From Kitasatospora azatica KCTC 9699 (lineage in GTDB: Bacteria > Actinomycetota > Actinomycetes > Streptomycetales > Streptomycetaceae), in NCBI RefSeq assembly GCF_000744785.1, contig NZ_JQMO01000002.1:2046001-2110000 (forward strand): DNA of 64,000 nt. The letters are read 5' to 3'. Position 1 is the first letter of the stretch. Each line of letters opens with the position of its first letter. The notes beneath the pieces are model-generated. The model did no database searches. It had not been told where the DNA came from and saw nothing but the letters and a program-made list of their open reading frames with translations. The position numbers were made by a program, and so were the translations under genes. Shown here in pieces: positions 8,529-16,246 of the stretch.

Positions 8529-9719
8529 GTGACCGACGGTGTCGTTGCGGTGGTCCAGCGGGTGGGTTCGGCAGAGCTACGGTCGGGTGGTTGGCCCGGC
8601 CCGGCGCCGGACTACGCGCCCGAGGTCTGGCCCGAGCCGCTCCCGCTGGCGATGCGGATGCCACTGGACCCGTTGGGCACGGTGCTGATCCCGCCGGCGG
8701 CGCGCGCGGTGCTGACGCCGCGTCCGACCACCGAGCTGACGGTGATCACCGCCGTCCCCAACGCCGCTCCGATCCCCAACGCCGTGCCGATCCCCAACGC
8801 CGCGCCCGTCCACGACAATGCGCCCGAGCGCCCCGTCCCCCGGCCCGACCCCGCGCTCGGCCGGTCCGCCGCGTTGGAGCTCACTGCCGAACGCCTGGTG
8901 CGCCAACGTCCCGCCCGAGGACGGCGGTTCTCGTTCGGCGGCGCCCAGCAGGAACAGGCCCGCCTGGTGGAGCGGATCCGCACGCCGCTGCAGACCGCGC
9001 ACCGGATCGCGGTACTCGGCCATGCGGCCGGCACCGGCCGGACCGTCACCACCCTGGCCCTCGGCACCCTGCTCGCGACCCACCGTCCGGACCGGGTGAT
9101 CGCGCTGGACCTGGCGGACGGGGCCCTGGGTGCGCGAGCCGGGCGGGAGACCGAGCTGGGACTCGGCGAACTGGTGGCCGGCCTCCCCGCCGCCTCCTAC
9201 CAGGACCTGCGCCGCTTCACCTCGCGCGGCGGCAGCGGCCTGGAGGTCCTGGCCGGCTCACCGGTGGGCGAGGACGGGTACCGGCGCGCGCTGGACGCGG
9301 TGAGCAGCCAGTACCCGGTGGTGCTCAGCGACACCGGCACCTCGGACGCGGCGGCGCGTGCGGCACTCGCCTCGGCCGACCAGCTGGTGATCTGCACCAA
9401 CGCCTCGGTGCGCGGTGCGGCGGGGGCGGAGGGCCTGATGGCCTGGCTCGCCTCCGAGGGGCACGCGGCGCTGGTGGCGGGAAGCGTGATGGTCGTCTCG
9501 CCCACCCCGCAGGGCGGCCGGGCCCTCCCCGCGGAGCGGCTGGCCACGCACTTCGACACCCGCTGCCGGGGCGTCGTGGTGATCCCGACCGACGGCCACC
9601 TGGCGGCGGGTGGCGAGGTGGAGGTGGACCGCCTGCGGGCACGGACCCGCAGCGCCCAGCTGGAGCTGGCGGCGCTGGTCGGGGACGGCATGGCGGGACG
9701 GCACCCCGCGCTCGGGTGA
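8529..9719 (+). CDS. MinD/ParA-like T7SS-associated P-loop protein with a degenerate Walker A
   Basis: I place the start at GTG 8529, eight bases after GGGAGGAG, which gives 396 residues; the frame stays open further upstream. A Pro/Ala-rich N-terminus carries short PNA-x-PIPNA repeats. A SIMIBI/MinD-type ATPase fold follows: P-loop region GHAAGTGRTVTT at about 164-175, ALDLADG in place of Walker B, and a late VVSPTPQGG strand. MinD/EspI-like ATPases are common in ESX loci and are thought to regulate secretion. Here the Walker A Lys is Arg and the upstream signature Lys is missing, so ATP hydrolysis is doubtful. It converges on the mycosin-like gene with a gap of only seven bases. Confidence 0.75.
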   Translation: MTDGVVAVVQRVGSAELRSGGWPGPAPDYAPEVWPEPLPLAMRMPLDPLGTVLIPPAARAVLTPRPTTELTVITAVPNAAPIPNAVPIPNAAPVHDNAPERPVPRPDPALGRSAALELTAERLVRQRPARGRRFSFGGAQQEQARLVERIRTPLQTAHRIAVLGHAAGTGRTVTTLALGTLLATHRPDRVIALDLADGALGARAGRETELGLGELVAGLPAASYQDLRRFTSRGGSGLEVLAGSPVGEDGYRRALDAVSSQYPVVLSDTGTSDAAARAALASADQLVICTNASVRGAAGAEGLMAWLASEGHAALVAGSVMVVSPTPQGGRALPAERLATHFDTRCRGVVVIPTDGHLAAGGEVEVDRLRARTRSAQLELAALVGDGMAGRHPALG

Positions 9720-9726
9720 CGGGTGA

Positions 9727-10854
9727 TCAGGCCCGGGGTCGCCAGCCGCGCCGGCGGCCCCGGGGAAGCACGGCGGCGGCGACGGCCACCAGGGCGACCA
9801 GCGCGAGGGCTCCCCCGGCGATGACCGCGGCCTGGCGGGGAGCCGGCGAGGCGGGGGCGGCGGGGGGCATGGTGAGGCGGGCCGGGAGCGGGGACACCGG
9901 GGTGGCCTCGGGGAGGGTGGCGGTGACGGCGGCCACCAGGTCGAGGGTGGGGACGGGGGTCGGGTAGGCGGTGCCCTTGAGTCGCCGGATGAGCTGACTG
10001 ACCGTCAGATCCGGCTGGTAGCTGAGGGTCAGGGCGGCCGCGCCGGCCACCAGGGCGGTGGCGAAGCTGGGCCCGGAGCCCGTGAAGTAGCCTGCGCCGG
10101 ACGGGCCAGGGCCCATCACGGCGTCCCCCGGGGCGGCGAGGTCGACCCGGCCGGGGACCGCGCTGTTCGGCGGGATGACACCGCCCGGGCCGAGGTCGCG
10201 GACGGCGAGCACCTCGGCGTAGCCGGCTGGGTAGACGGCCGCCGGTGGCTGGGCGGCGGAGCCGGCGGTGGAGTCGGCGGCGGCGGGGGCCACCACCAGG
10301 GAGCCCTTGCCCACCGCGTAGCGGACCGCGGTCAGCAGCGCGTCGGAGCCGGTCGGCACCGTGACGCCCACGCAGATCACCCGTGCCCCGGCGTCGGCCG
10401 CCGTCCGGATCCCCGTCGCCAGCTGGTCGGCGCTGCTCGCGCCGGTGTCGTCGGTGACGCCCACCGCCAGGATCCGCGCGCGCGGCGCGATCCCGGCGAA
10501 GCCGGTCCCGTCCCGGTGGGCGGCCGCGATCAGCCCGGCCAGGAAGGTCCCGTGTCCCACGCAGTCGTGCGGGGAGGAGCCGGCGAGCCGGCCGCCGAGG
10601 ATGCCGGCCGCGTCGGTCACGCCCGAGCCCAGGACGGCGACCGTGACTCCGTCCCCCTGGGCGAGCGGCCAGGCCTCCTCGGGGTGCAGGAAGGTCTGCG
10701 GCCACGGGACCGCCTGCACGTTCTTGGCGGAGGCCGAGGCGCACGCCTTGGCGGTCTGCGCGATGCCCGGCAGCGTCTCGTCGTCCGCCCGTGCGGGGAC
10801 GGCCGGGATGAGGAGCAGGCCGATCAGCGGCACCACCGCGAGCCGCCGCCTCAC
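9727..10854 (-). CDS. Mycosin-like S8 (subtilisin family) protein, probably inactive
   Basis: The GTG start overlaps the stop of the upstream AAA gene (GTGA), giving 375 residues. The N-terminus is a signal peptide ([15 protein letters not shown]...PARA) and the C-terminus has one membrane span followed by an RGRRRGW tail, as in MycP proteases anchored outside the membrane. The His motif GHGTF (His about 101) and Ser motif GPSFAT (Ser about 263) are present. The catalytic Asp motif, normally VxDTG, reads VLGSG with Gly near residue 76. The oxyanion Asn motif AAGN reads APAAAD. Mycosins are needed for ESX secretion partly independently of proteolysis, so a structural role is plausible. The family is clear; inactivity is inferred. 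Confidence 0.82.
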   Translation of the reverse strand: MRRRLAVVPLIGLLLIPAVPARADDETLPGIAQTAKACASASAKNVQAVPWPQTFLHPEEAWPLAQGDGVTVAVLGSGVTDAAGILGGRLAGSSPHDCVGHGTFLAGLIAAAHRDGTGFAGIAPRARILAVGVTDDTGASSADQLATGIRTAADAGARVICVGVTVPTGSDALLTAVRYAVGKGSLVVAPAAADSTAGSAAQPPAAVYPAGYAEVLAVRDLGPGGVIPPNSAVPGRVDLAAPGDAVMGPGPSGAGYFTGSGPSFATALVAGAAALTLSYQPDLTVSQLIRRLKGTAYPTPVPTLDLVAAVTATLPEATPVSPLPARLTMPPAAPASPAPRQAAVIAGGALALVALVAVAAAVLPRGRRRGWRPRA

Positions 10855-13800
10855 GCCGGCGTGCCGATCCGCGAGGCCGGGGAGGCCGGGGAGGCCGGCA
10901 GGTCCTGGGGCAGCAGCATGCTCAGCTCGGCCAGGTCGGCGATGTCCAGTCGACTGAGCCGGCCGGCCTGGCGGGTGATCATCGTCTCCAGGGTCTGCCG
11001 GGCGAACCGACCGTTGCCGAAGGAGCGGTCGCGCGGGACGGAGTGGAACAGCGCGGTCAGCGCGGCCGCCGTCTGCGGTGGGCACTCGTAGCCCGCCGCC
11101 TCGGCCTGGGCCCGCACGATGGCCGTCAACTCCTCGTCCGAGTAGTGCTCGAAGCTCACCTGACGGGAGAACCGCGAGGCCAGGCCGGGGTTGGAGGCCA
11201 GGAAGCCGCGCATCTCCTCCTCGTAGCCGGCCACGATCACCACCACCTCGTCGCGGTGGTCCTCCATCAGCTTCATCAGGGTGTCCACCGCCTCCTGGCC
11301 GAAGTCGTTGCCGGCGCCACCGCCGCGTGGCGTCAGGGTGTAGGCCTCGTCGATGAAGAGCACGCCGCCGCGGGCCCGTTCGAAGGCGTCCCGGGTGAGC
11401 TGTGCGGTGTGACCGACGTACCGGCCGACCAGGTCGGCGCGGGCCGTCTCGACCAGCTGGCCGACCGGCAACACATCCAGTTCGGCGAGCAGTTCGCCGT
11501 AGAGCCGGGCCACCGTGGTCTTGCCGGTGCCGGGCGGGCCGGCGAACACCAGGTGGTGGCTGATCCGGGCGGTCGGCAGTCCGGCCTCGGCCCGGCGGCG
11601 GGTCTGCCGGGTCAGGCTGACCAGGTCCTCCACCTGCTGCTTCGCCGCCCGCAGACCGATCATCGTGCGCAGCTGCTCGAGCAGGCCGACCCCGTCGGGC
11701 TCGGCGGTGACGCCGGCGGCCGCCTGCTCGCTGACGTCCTGCGGCACCAGCAGCGCCAGGTCCTCGTTGCCGAAGGAGTCCAACTGGGCCAGCCGGGAGG
11801 CCTGGCGGTCGACCATCTCCTCGAAGACCTTGCGCGCGGCCCGGCCGTTGCCGAAGTCGGCTCCCTTGGGCATCCGTTCGAAGTGGAAGGCCAGGGCTTC
11901 CCGGGTGCCGTCGGCGAGTTGGTAGCCGTGGCCGGCGGCGGCCAGCTCCACGATGGTGGTCAGCTCCGGCACCGAGTAGTTCTCGAACTCGACGGTGCGG
12001 CTGAACCGCGAGGCGAGGCCGGGATTGGAGTTGAGGAACTCGCGGATCTCGCCGGAGTATCCGGCCACGATCACCACCAGGTCCTCGCGGTGGTCCTCCA
12101 TCAGTTTGACCAGGGTGTCGATCGCCTCCCGACCGAAGTCGGGACCGGTGCCGGTGCCGCCGGAGCCGGCCGACAGGGTGTAGGCCTCGTCGATGAAGAG
12201 CACCCCGCCGAGTGCCTGCTTGACCACCTCGGTGGTCTTCAGGGCGGTCCCGCCGATGATGGAGGCGACCAGGTCGGCCCGGGCCACCTCGGTCAGGTGG
12301 CCGCTGCGCAGCACGCCCAACTCGGCCAGGATGGCGCCGTAGAGGCGGGCCACCGTGGTCTTGCCGGTGCCGGGCGGGCCGGCGAAGACCAGATGGCGGC
12401 TCATCGGGAGGGCCGGCATGCCGGCCTGCTCGCGGCGCTTGGCCAGCTTGTTGAGGTTGACCAGGGTGGCCACCTGTTCCTTCACCGCCTCCAGGCCGAC
12501 CAGCGCCTGCAGCACGGCCTGCGGCCCCTTGACCTCGGCGGTCGGCGGCGGTTCGGCCGGCTGCCGGGAGTCGGCGGTGGCCGGGGCGGCGGTCGCGGTG
12601 CCGTGCGCGTCCGGGCCGCGGTTGCCGCGACTGTCCAGGTTCTCCACCGAGAGCCGCTCGCTCGCCTCCGTCTGGCGCAGGCCGGAGCCCTGGTTCTCGG
12701 CGACCAGGCAGTCGGTCAGCCGCACCGGCTCGGTGGTCTCCAGCCGGATGCCGTCCACCACGTTCTCGACTAGCTGACAGTCCGTCAGATTGGCTCGGGA
12801 GCCGGGCAGGAGGTGCAGTCCGTGGCGCCGGTTGGCACGCAGCCGGGAGCGGGTCGCGGTCAGCTCGCCGTCACGCTCGACGCTGACCCCGTCCATCGCG
12901 CTGTCGGCCACCTCGCAGTCGCGCAGGGTGGCGATGCCGCCGTCGCCGATCGAGACCCCGCAGCCGCCCGAGCCGCGCACGGTGGTGCCACCGACGTAGG
13001 TGTTGGCGCCGTCGGCGATCCGCAGGCCCACCTGGCCGGAGTCGACCACGGTGGCGTCCTCCAGCCGGCCGCGCCCGCCGCGCAGCACCTCCACGCCGAC
13101 CCCGGTGGCGCCGCTCACCGTCACCCGGCGCAGCAACGGGTTGGCCCCGTCCCGCAGGCTCACTCCGGCGCCGGCCGGGTCGCGCACCTCCAGGCGGTCG
13201 AACTCGGCGGCACTCTCCCCCACCAGTTCGACGCCGACGGTCGCGCTGTCCCGCACCACGGCCCGGACCAGGGTGGGGCTCGCGGACTCGCCGACCCAGA
13301 TGCCGGCCATCGCGGGCGCGGTGACCTCGCAGTCCTCGAAGGTGCCCCGGGAGCGGTCGCCGATGTGCAGGCCGTGGCCCTGGCCGCGGACCGTGCGGCA
13401 GCGGCGCAGCAGCGGGTCGGTGCCGCCGGCCAGTGCGATCGCGTGGCCGCGCACGCCGGTGACCACGCAGTCCTCCAGGACCACCCGGGCCGAGGAGCTG
13501 ATGAAGACGCCGAGTGCGCAGTCGCGGATCTCGGTGCGCAGCAGCCGGGTGGTGCTCTGCTCCTCCAGCGCGACGGCCGGTTTGTCGGTGGCGGAGATCT
13601 CGCAGTCCTCGATCACGCCCTGCGCCTGGCCGTTGGCGCAGATGCCGTTGCCCCGCGCGTCCCGCAGCACGCAGCGCCGGACCACCGGGTTGGCCCGCTC
13701 GCCGATCACCACGGCGGAGGTGCCGAGGTGTTCGATCACGCAGTCCTCGATCACGCTGGTGCCGGTGGAGGTCTCCACCAGGCCGGCGCCGGCCGCGTTG

Positions 13801-14201
13801 ACCACCCGGCAGCCGCGCATCGCCACCGAGCCCTGCTGGCGGGTGAGGACGGCCGTCCAGGAGTTGCCGACCACCTCGCAGTCCTGCAGCGCCGCCTGGC
13901 CGCGCGGCACGTCGACGGCGGGCAGCTCATCATCCTGGCCGTGCAGCACCAGTCCGGTCAACTGGACGGCTTCGGCCACGACTTGGACCACCGCACCGGT
14001 GCGCGGGCTGATCCGCACGCTGCCCCGGACGTCCTCGGCGGTGATGGTGACCATCTTGGTGATCACCAGGTTCTCCTCGTAGCGGCCGGGCCGCACCGAG
14101 ATCACGGCGCCGCTGCGGGCCGCCTGCAGGGCCTCGCCGATCGTGCGGTAGCAGCCCGCCTCCCGCTGCTCCGCGCAGACCGTCAGCACCGGGCGCGACA
14201 T
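10851..14201 (-). CDS. Beta-helix plus tandem AAA+ ATPase, EccA-like T7SS protein
   Basis: The 1116-residue protein has two halves. Residues 1 to about 530 form a right-handed parallel beta-helix with many short repeats of the type xLxDCxVxxSxxxGVxL (pectate-lyase/NosD-like). Two CbxX/CfqX-type AAA+ modules follow: Walker [10 protein letters not shown] at about 608 and 888, each with Walker [15 protein letters not shown] EccA proteins have TPRs and one AAA domain of this class, which remodel or target substrates in the cytosol; here the helper part is a beta-helix and the ATPase is doubled. The ATG follows GGAAGGGAATG. It overlaps the mycosin gene by 4 bp, which suggests coupled translation. 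Confidence 0.85.
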   Translation of the reverse strand: MSRPVLTVCAEQREAGCYRTIGEALQAARSGAVISVRPGRYEENLVITKMVTITAEDVRGSVRISPRTGAVVQVVAEAVQLTGLVLHGQDDELPAVDVPRGQAALQDCEVVGNSWTAVLTRQQGSVAMRGCRVVNAAGAGLVETSTGTSVIEDCVIEHLGTSAVVIGERANPVVRRCVLRDARGNGICANGQAQGVIEDCEISATDKPAVALEEQSTTRLLRTEIRDCALGVFISSSARVVLEDCVVTGVRGHAIALAGGTDPLLRRCRTVRGQGHGLHIGDRSRGTFEDCEVTAPAMAGIWVGESASPTLVRAVVRDSATVGVELVGESAAEFDRLEVRDPAGAGVSLRDGANPLLRRVTVSGATGVGVEVLRGGRGRLEDATVVDSGQVGLRIADGANTYVGGTTVRGSGGCGVSIGDGGIATLRDCEVADSAMDGVSVERDGELTATRSRLRANRRHGLHLLPGSRANLTDCQLVENVVDGIRLETTEPVRLTDCLVAENQGSGLRQTEASERLSVENLDSRGNRGPDAHGTATAAPATADSRQPAEPPPTAEVKGPQAVLQALVGLEAVKEQVATLVNLNKLAKRREQAGMPALPMSRHLVFAGPPGTGKTTVARLYGAILAELGVLRSGHLTEVARADLVASIIGGTALKTTEVVKQALGGVLFIDEAYTLSAGSGGTGTGPDFGREAIDTLVKLMEDHREDLVVIVAGYSGEIREFLNSNPGLASRFSRTVEFENYSVPELTTIVELAAAGHGYQLADGTREALAFHFERMPKGADFGNGRAARKVFEEMVDRQASRLAQLDSFGNEDLALLVPQDVSEQAAAGVTAEPDGVGLLEQLRTMIGLRAAKQQVEDLVSLTRQTRRRAEAGLPTARISHHLVFAGPPGTGKTTVARLYGELLAELDVLPVGQLVETARADLVGRYVGHTAQLTRDAFERARGGVLFIDEAYTLTPRGGGAGNDFGQEAVDTLMKLMEDHRDEVVVIVAGYEEEMRGFLASNPGLASRFSRQVSFEHYSDEELTAIVRAQAEAAGYECPPQTAAALTALFHSVPRDRSFGNGRFARQTLETMITRQAGRLSRLDIADLAELSMLLPQDLPASPASPASRIGTPA

Positions 14202-14237
14202 GGTTCATTCCCTTCCGGGGGCAGTGGCGGCAACGGG

Positions 14238-15644
14238 TCAGTAGCTGCAGGTGGCGCGGACCGCGTCGGCCGCGTGGTGGGCGTAGGTCTTGGTGCTGCC
14301 CGACCAGTCCAGGCCGCGGGTGTGCAGCATCACCGAGAGCTGACCGTTCGTCAGCCGGAAGCTGCCGGCCGACACCCAACTTCCGCGGTTGGCGGTCTGC
14401 TTGATCGAGAACGAGCCGATGGTGCCGCTGCCGGGCTGCGATCCGCTCTGCACGGTGTAGTAGGTCGGGTTGCCGCCGACCAGCTTCACATCGCCGTCGG
14501 ACGGGATGTAGACGGCGAGGTCGCAACTGCCGCTGGCGGACTGCAGGCCGGTGAAGGTCCAGACGACCGAGTTGCCGTCGTCCTTGTTGGCGTCGCCGGA
14601 CATCGGCACCGAGTTGTACGTCCCGTTGCACTGGTCGCCGGTCCAGCCACCGGAGTTGCTCTTCCAGCCGTCGGCACCGGAACCGGAGAACCAGCCGTGC
14701 TGGTGGAAACTCGCGCCCTGTTGGCCGCAGTACGGGCCGGCCACCACGGTGTGCGCGACGGGCTGCGGGGTGGGGTTCGACACCGGCGGGGCGGGCTGGG
14801 TCGCGGGGGCGGCGGGGGTGGTGGGCCCGGGGGCGGGCTGGCCACCGCCGGCGGGCGGGGCCACGACGACGCCACCGCCGCCGGAGCCGCTGCTGCCGCC
14901 GCCGCCCGTGCCGCTGCCACCACCGGATCCGCCCGAACCACCTGGGTGACCGGAGCCCCCCGAGCCGCCCGAGCCACCGGGATGGCCGGCGGGGGCACCC
15001 GGGTCGGTCGGGCTCGCCGAGGGCAAGGCCGAGCTGGCGTCCGCCGCCGGCACTGCCCCGGCCGGCGCGGGCGTCCCGGTGACCGCCGGCCCTCCGGTGT
15101 CACCGTGCGAGTCGAAGCCCGGCACATAGCCGTTGCCGCCCGAGTTGCCGCCCTGCTGGCTGAAGCCGACCGGGCCGCCGCCCTGGGCGGTGTGCTGCGG
15201 CGCCGATCCGCCGAGCCGGGTGAGCAACAACGGCAACCCGACCAGCACCAGCCCTGCGGTCACGGCGGCGGCGAGCATCGGCTTGGAGATCCGGCCGGGC
15301 TTGGCCGCCTTCTCGTCCTGCGCGGGAGCCGGTTCCGACGCCTCGTCAAGTTCGGTCTCCGCAGCGGCGGGCAGCGCGGCGGCCGCGCCTGCGGGCTCGG
15401 GTGCGGCCGCGGGCTCGGGTGCGGCCGCGGGCTCGGGTGTGCCTGCTGGCTCGGGTGCGGCCGCCGCGACCTCGGGAACGGCACCGAGGCCGGGACGCGG
15501 CTCCGGCACCGTCGCCGAGGCCGCTGCGGACTCCCCGGAGCCTGCCGCCTCGTCCGTTTCCTCGGTTTCCTCAGTCTCGTCGAAGGACCAGGCCACCGCC
15601 GGAAGTTGGTACCCCTGCCCGCCGCTCTGCCGCTCCGCGCCCAC
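14238..15644 (-). CDS. Single-pass membrane protein with golvesin-like C-terminal domain
   Basis: The GTG at 15644 has GGGGAG upstream and gives 468 residues; the open frame extends further but overlaps the next gene. There is an acidic, Ala/Pro/Glu-rich cytoplasmic region with EPAAAPEPAAAPEP repeats, one membrane helix at about 123-146, a long Gly/Ser/Pro linker (GGSGGSGHPGG), and a globular C-terminal domain from about residue 300. That domain has the pattern NRGSWVSAGSFRL ... HHAADAVRATC, which resembles the golvesin C-terminal carbohydrate-binding-like fold. It probably displays a binding domain outside the membrane. It lies between the EccA-like gene and a small gene and has its own TGAAC-N16-TCCGTC promoter candidate. 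The role in secretion is unknown. Confidence 0.72.
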   Translation of the reverse strand: MGAERQSGGQGYQLPAVAWSFDETEETEETDEAAGSGESAAASATVPEPRPGLGAVPEVAAAAPEPAGTPEPAAAPEPAAAPEPAGAAAALPAAAETELDEASEPAPAQDEKAAKPGRISKPMLAAAVTAGLVLVGLPLLLTRLGGSAPQHTAQGGGPVGFSQQGGNSGGNGYVPGFDSHGDTGGPAVTGTPAPAGAVPAADASSALPSASPTDPGAPAGHPGGSGGSGGSGHPGGSGGSGGGSGTGGGGSSGSGGGGVVVAPPAGGGQPAPGPTTPAAPATQPAPPVSNPTPQPVAHTVVAGPYCGQQGASFHQHGWFSGSGADGWKSNSGGWTGDQCNGTYNSVPMSGDANKDDGNSVVWTFTGLQSASGSCDLAVYIPSDGDVKLVGGNPTYYTVQSGSQPGSGTIGSFSIKQTANRGSWVSAGSFRLTNGQLSVMLHTRGLDWSGSTKTYAHHAADAVRATCSY

Positions 15645-15682
15645 CCTGCTCCCCTGCCGTTGACGACATTCCTCACCCGAGT

Positions 15683-15711
15683 GACGGACGGCGGGGCCGC
15701 CGGGGTTCACC
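15683..15711 (-). promoter_or_regulatory. Candidate ECF promoter, GGTGAAC-N16-TCCGTC, for the golvesin-like gene
   Basis: On the minus strand GGTGAAC (15711-15705) is followed after 16 nt by TCCGTC (15688-15683). It overlaps the end of the upstream small gene. GGTGAAC ends 61 nt before the start codon, as at eccC and the MinD-like gene. An internal promoter would let this part of the series be expressed without the 14-kb gene. Confidence 0.6.
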
Positions 15712-16150
15712 CGGTGGCCGGTCCCACCCTCCAGACCACCTCGTCGGGCTCCGGCGGCGCCAGCACGAACGCCACCGCGCGCTCCAGCACCTCCGGCGCC
15801 GGCACCACGGGCTGCGCCGCGCCCTTGCCGCGTACGTGGGCCAACAGCCGCGCCTCGGGGGCGAGTCCGTACTGCTCCAGGTAGTAGCCGACGGTGTCGG
15901 TCCAGATCCATTCGCCGTCGGTGCGGAAGGCCATCGGCACCACGCCCCGTCGGGACGGGTCGACCACGTCGTCGGCGAGCATCGGTGTCATCAGCACCGC
16001 CGTCCCAGCCCGCAGGTAGCGCAGCACGGCCGCGCGCTCGGCGCCCTCGGCGAGGCGGGGGTGCTCGGGGGCGAAGGACGGCCCGGTCACCGGGTCCACT
16101 CCGTCGAAGACCGCGGCGAGCTGCAGCCCGCCCGGTACCGTCTCGGTCAT
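15707..16150 (-). CDS. Small conserved protein directly downstream of the giant effector gene (candidate immunity or chaperone)
   Basis: The ATG at 16150 is preceded by GAGGAG at a spacing of seven, giving 147 residues beginning MTETVPGGLQLAAVFDG. It is soluble, with no signal peptide or membrane helix. A central GEWIWTDTVGYYLEQYG segment and a VVPMAFRTDG strand look like a compact alpha/beta protein. I have seen similar proteins in streptomycete T7SS loci but know no function. Its position right after the last codon of the giant gene is where polymorphic toxin systems place the immunity gene; that is the only basis for the suggestion. With several toxic domains upstream, one small protein could not obviously neutralise all of them. 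Confidence 0.7.
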   Translation of the reverse strand: MTETVPGGLQLAAVFDGVDPVTGPSFAPEHPRLAEGAERAAVLRYLRAGTAVLMTPMLADDVVDPSRRGVVPMAFRTDGEWIWTDTVGYYLEQYGLAPEARLLAHVRGKGAAQPVVPAPEVLERAVAFVLAPPEPDEVVWRVGPATG

Positions 16151-16246
16151 CCGCCCACTCCTCGCACTCGACTGGTACTCGTCTGGCACTCGCCCGGCCT
16201 TCGCCCGGCCTTCACCTGGTGCGACGGGCGGCAGCTCCCTCAGGGT

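Noticed and set aside
16210..16224. TTCACC-t-GGTG near the 147-residue gene as an eighth promoter
   Set aside because: On the minus strand it reads GGTGAAG, not TGAAC, and the hexamer 16 nt later is GCGAGT without CCGT.
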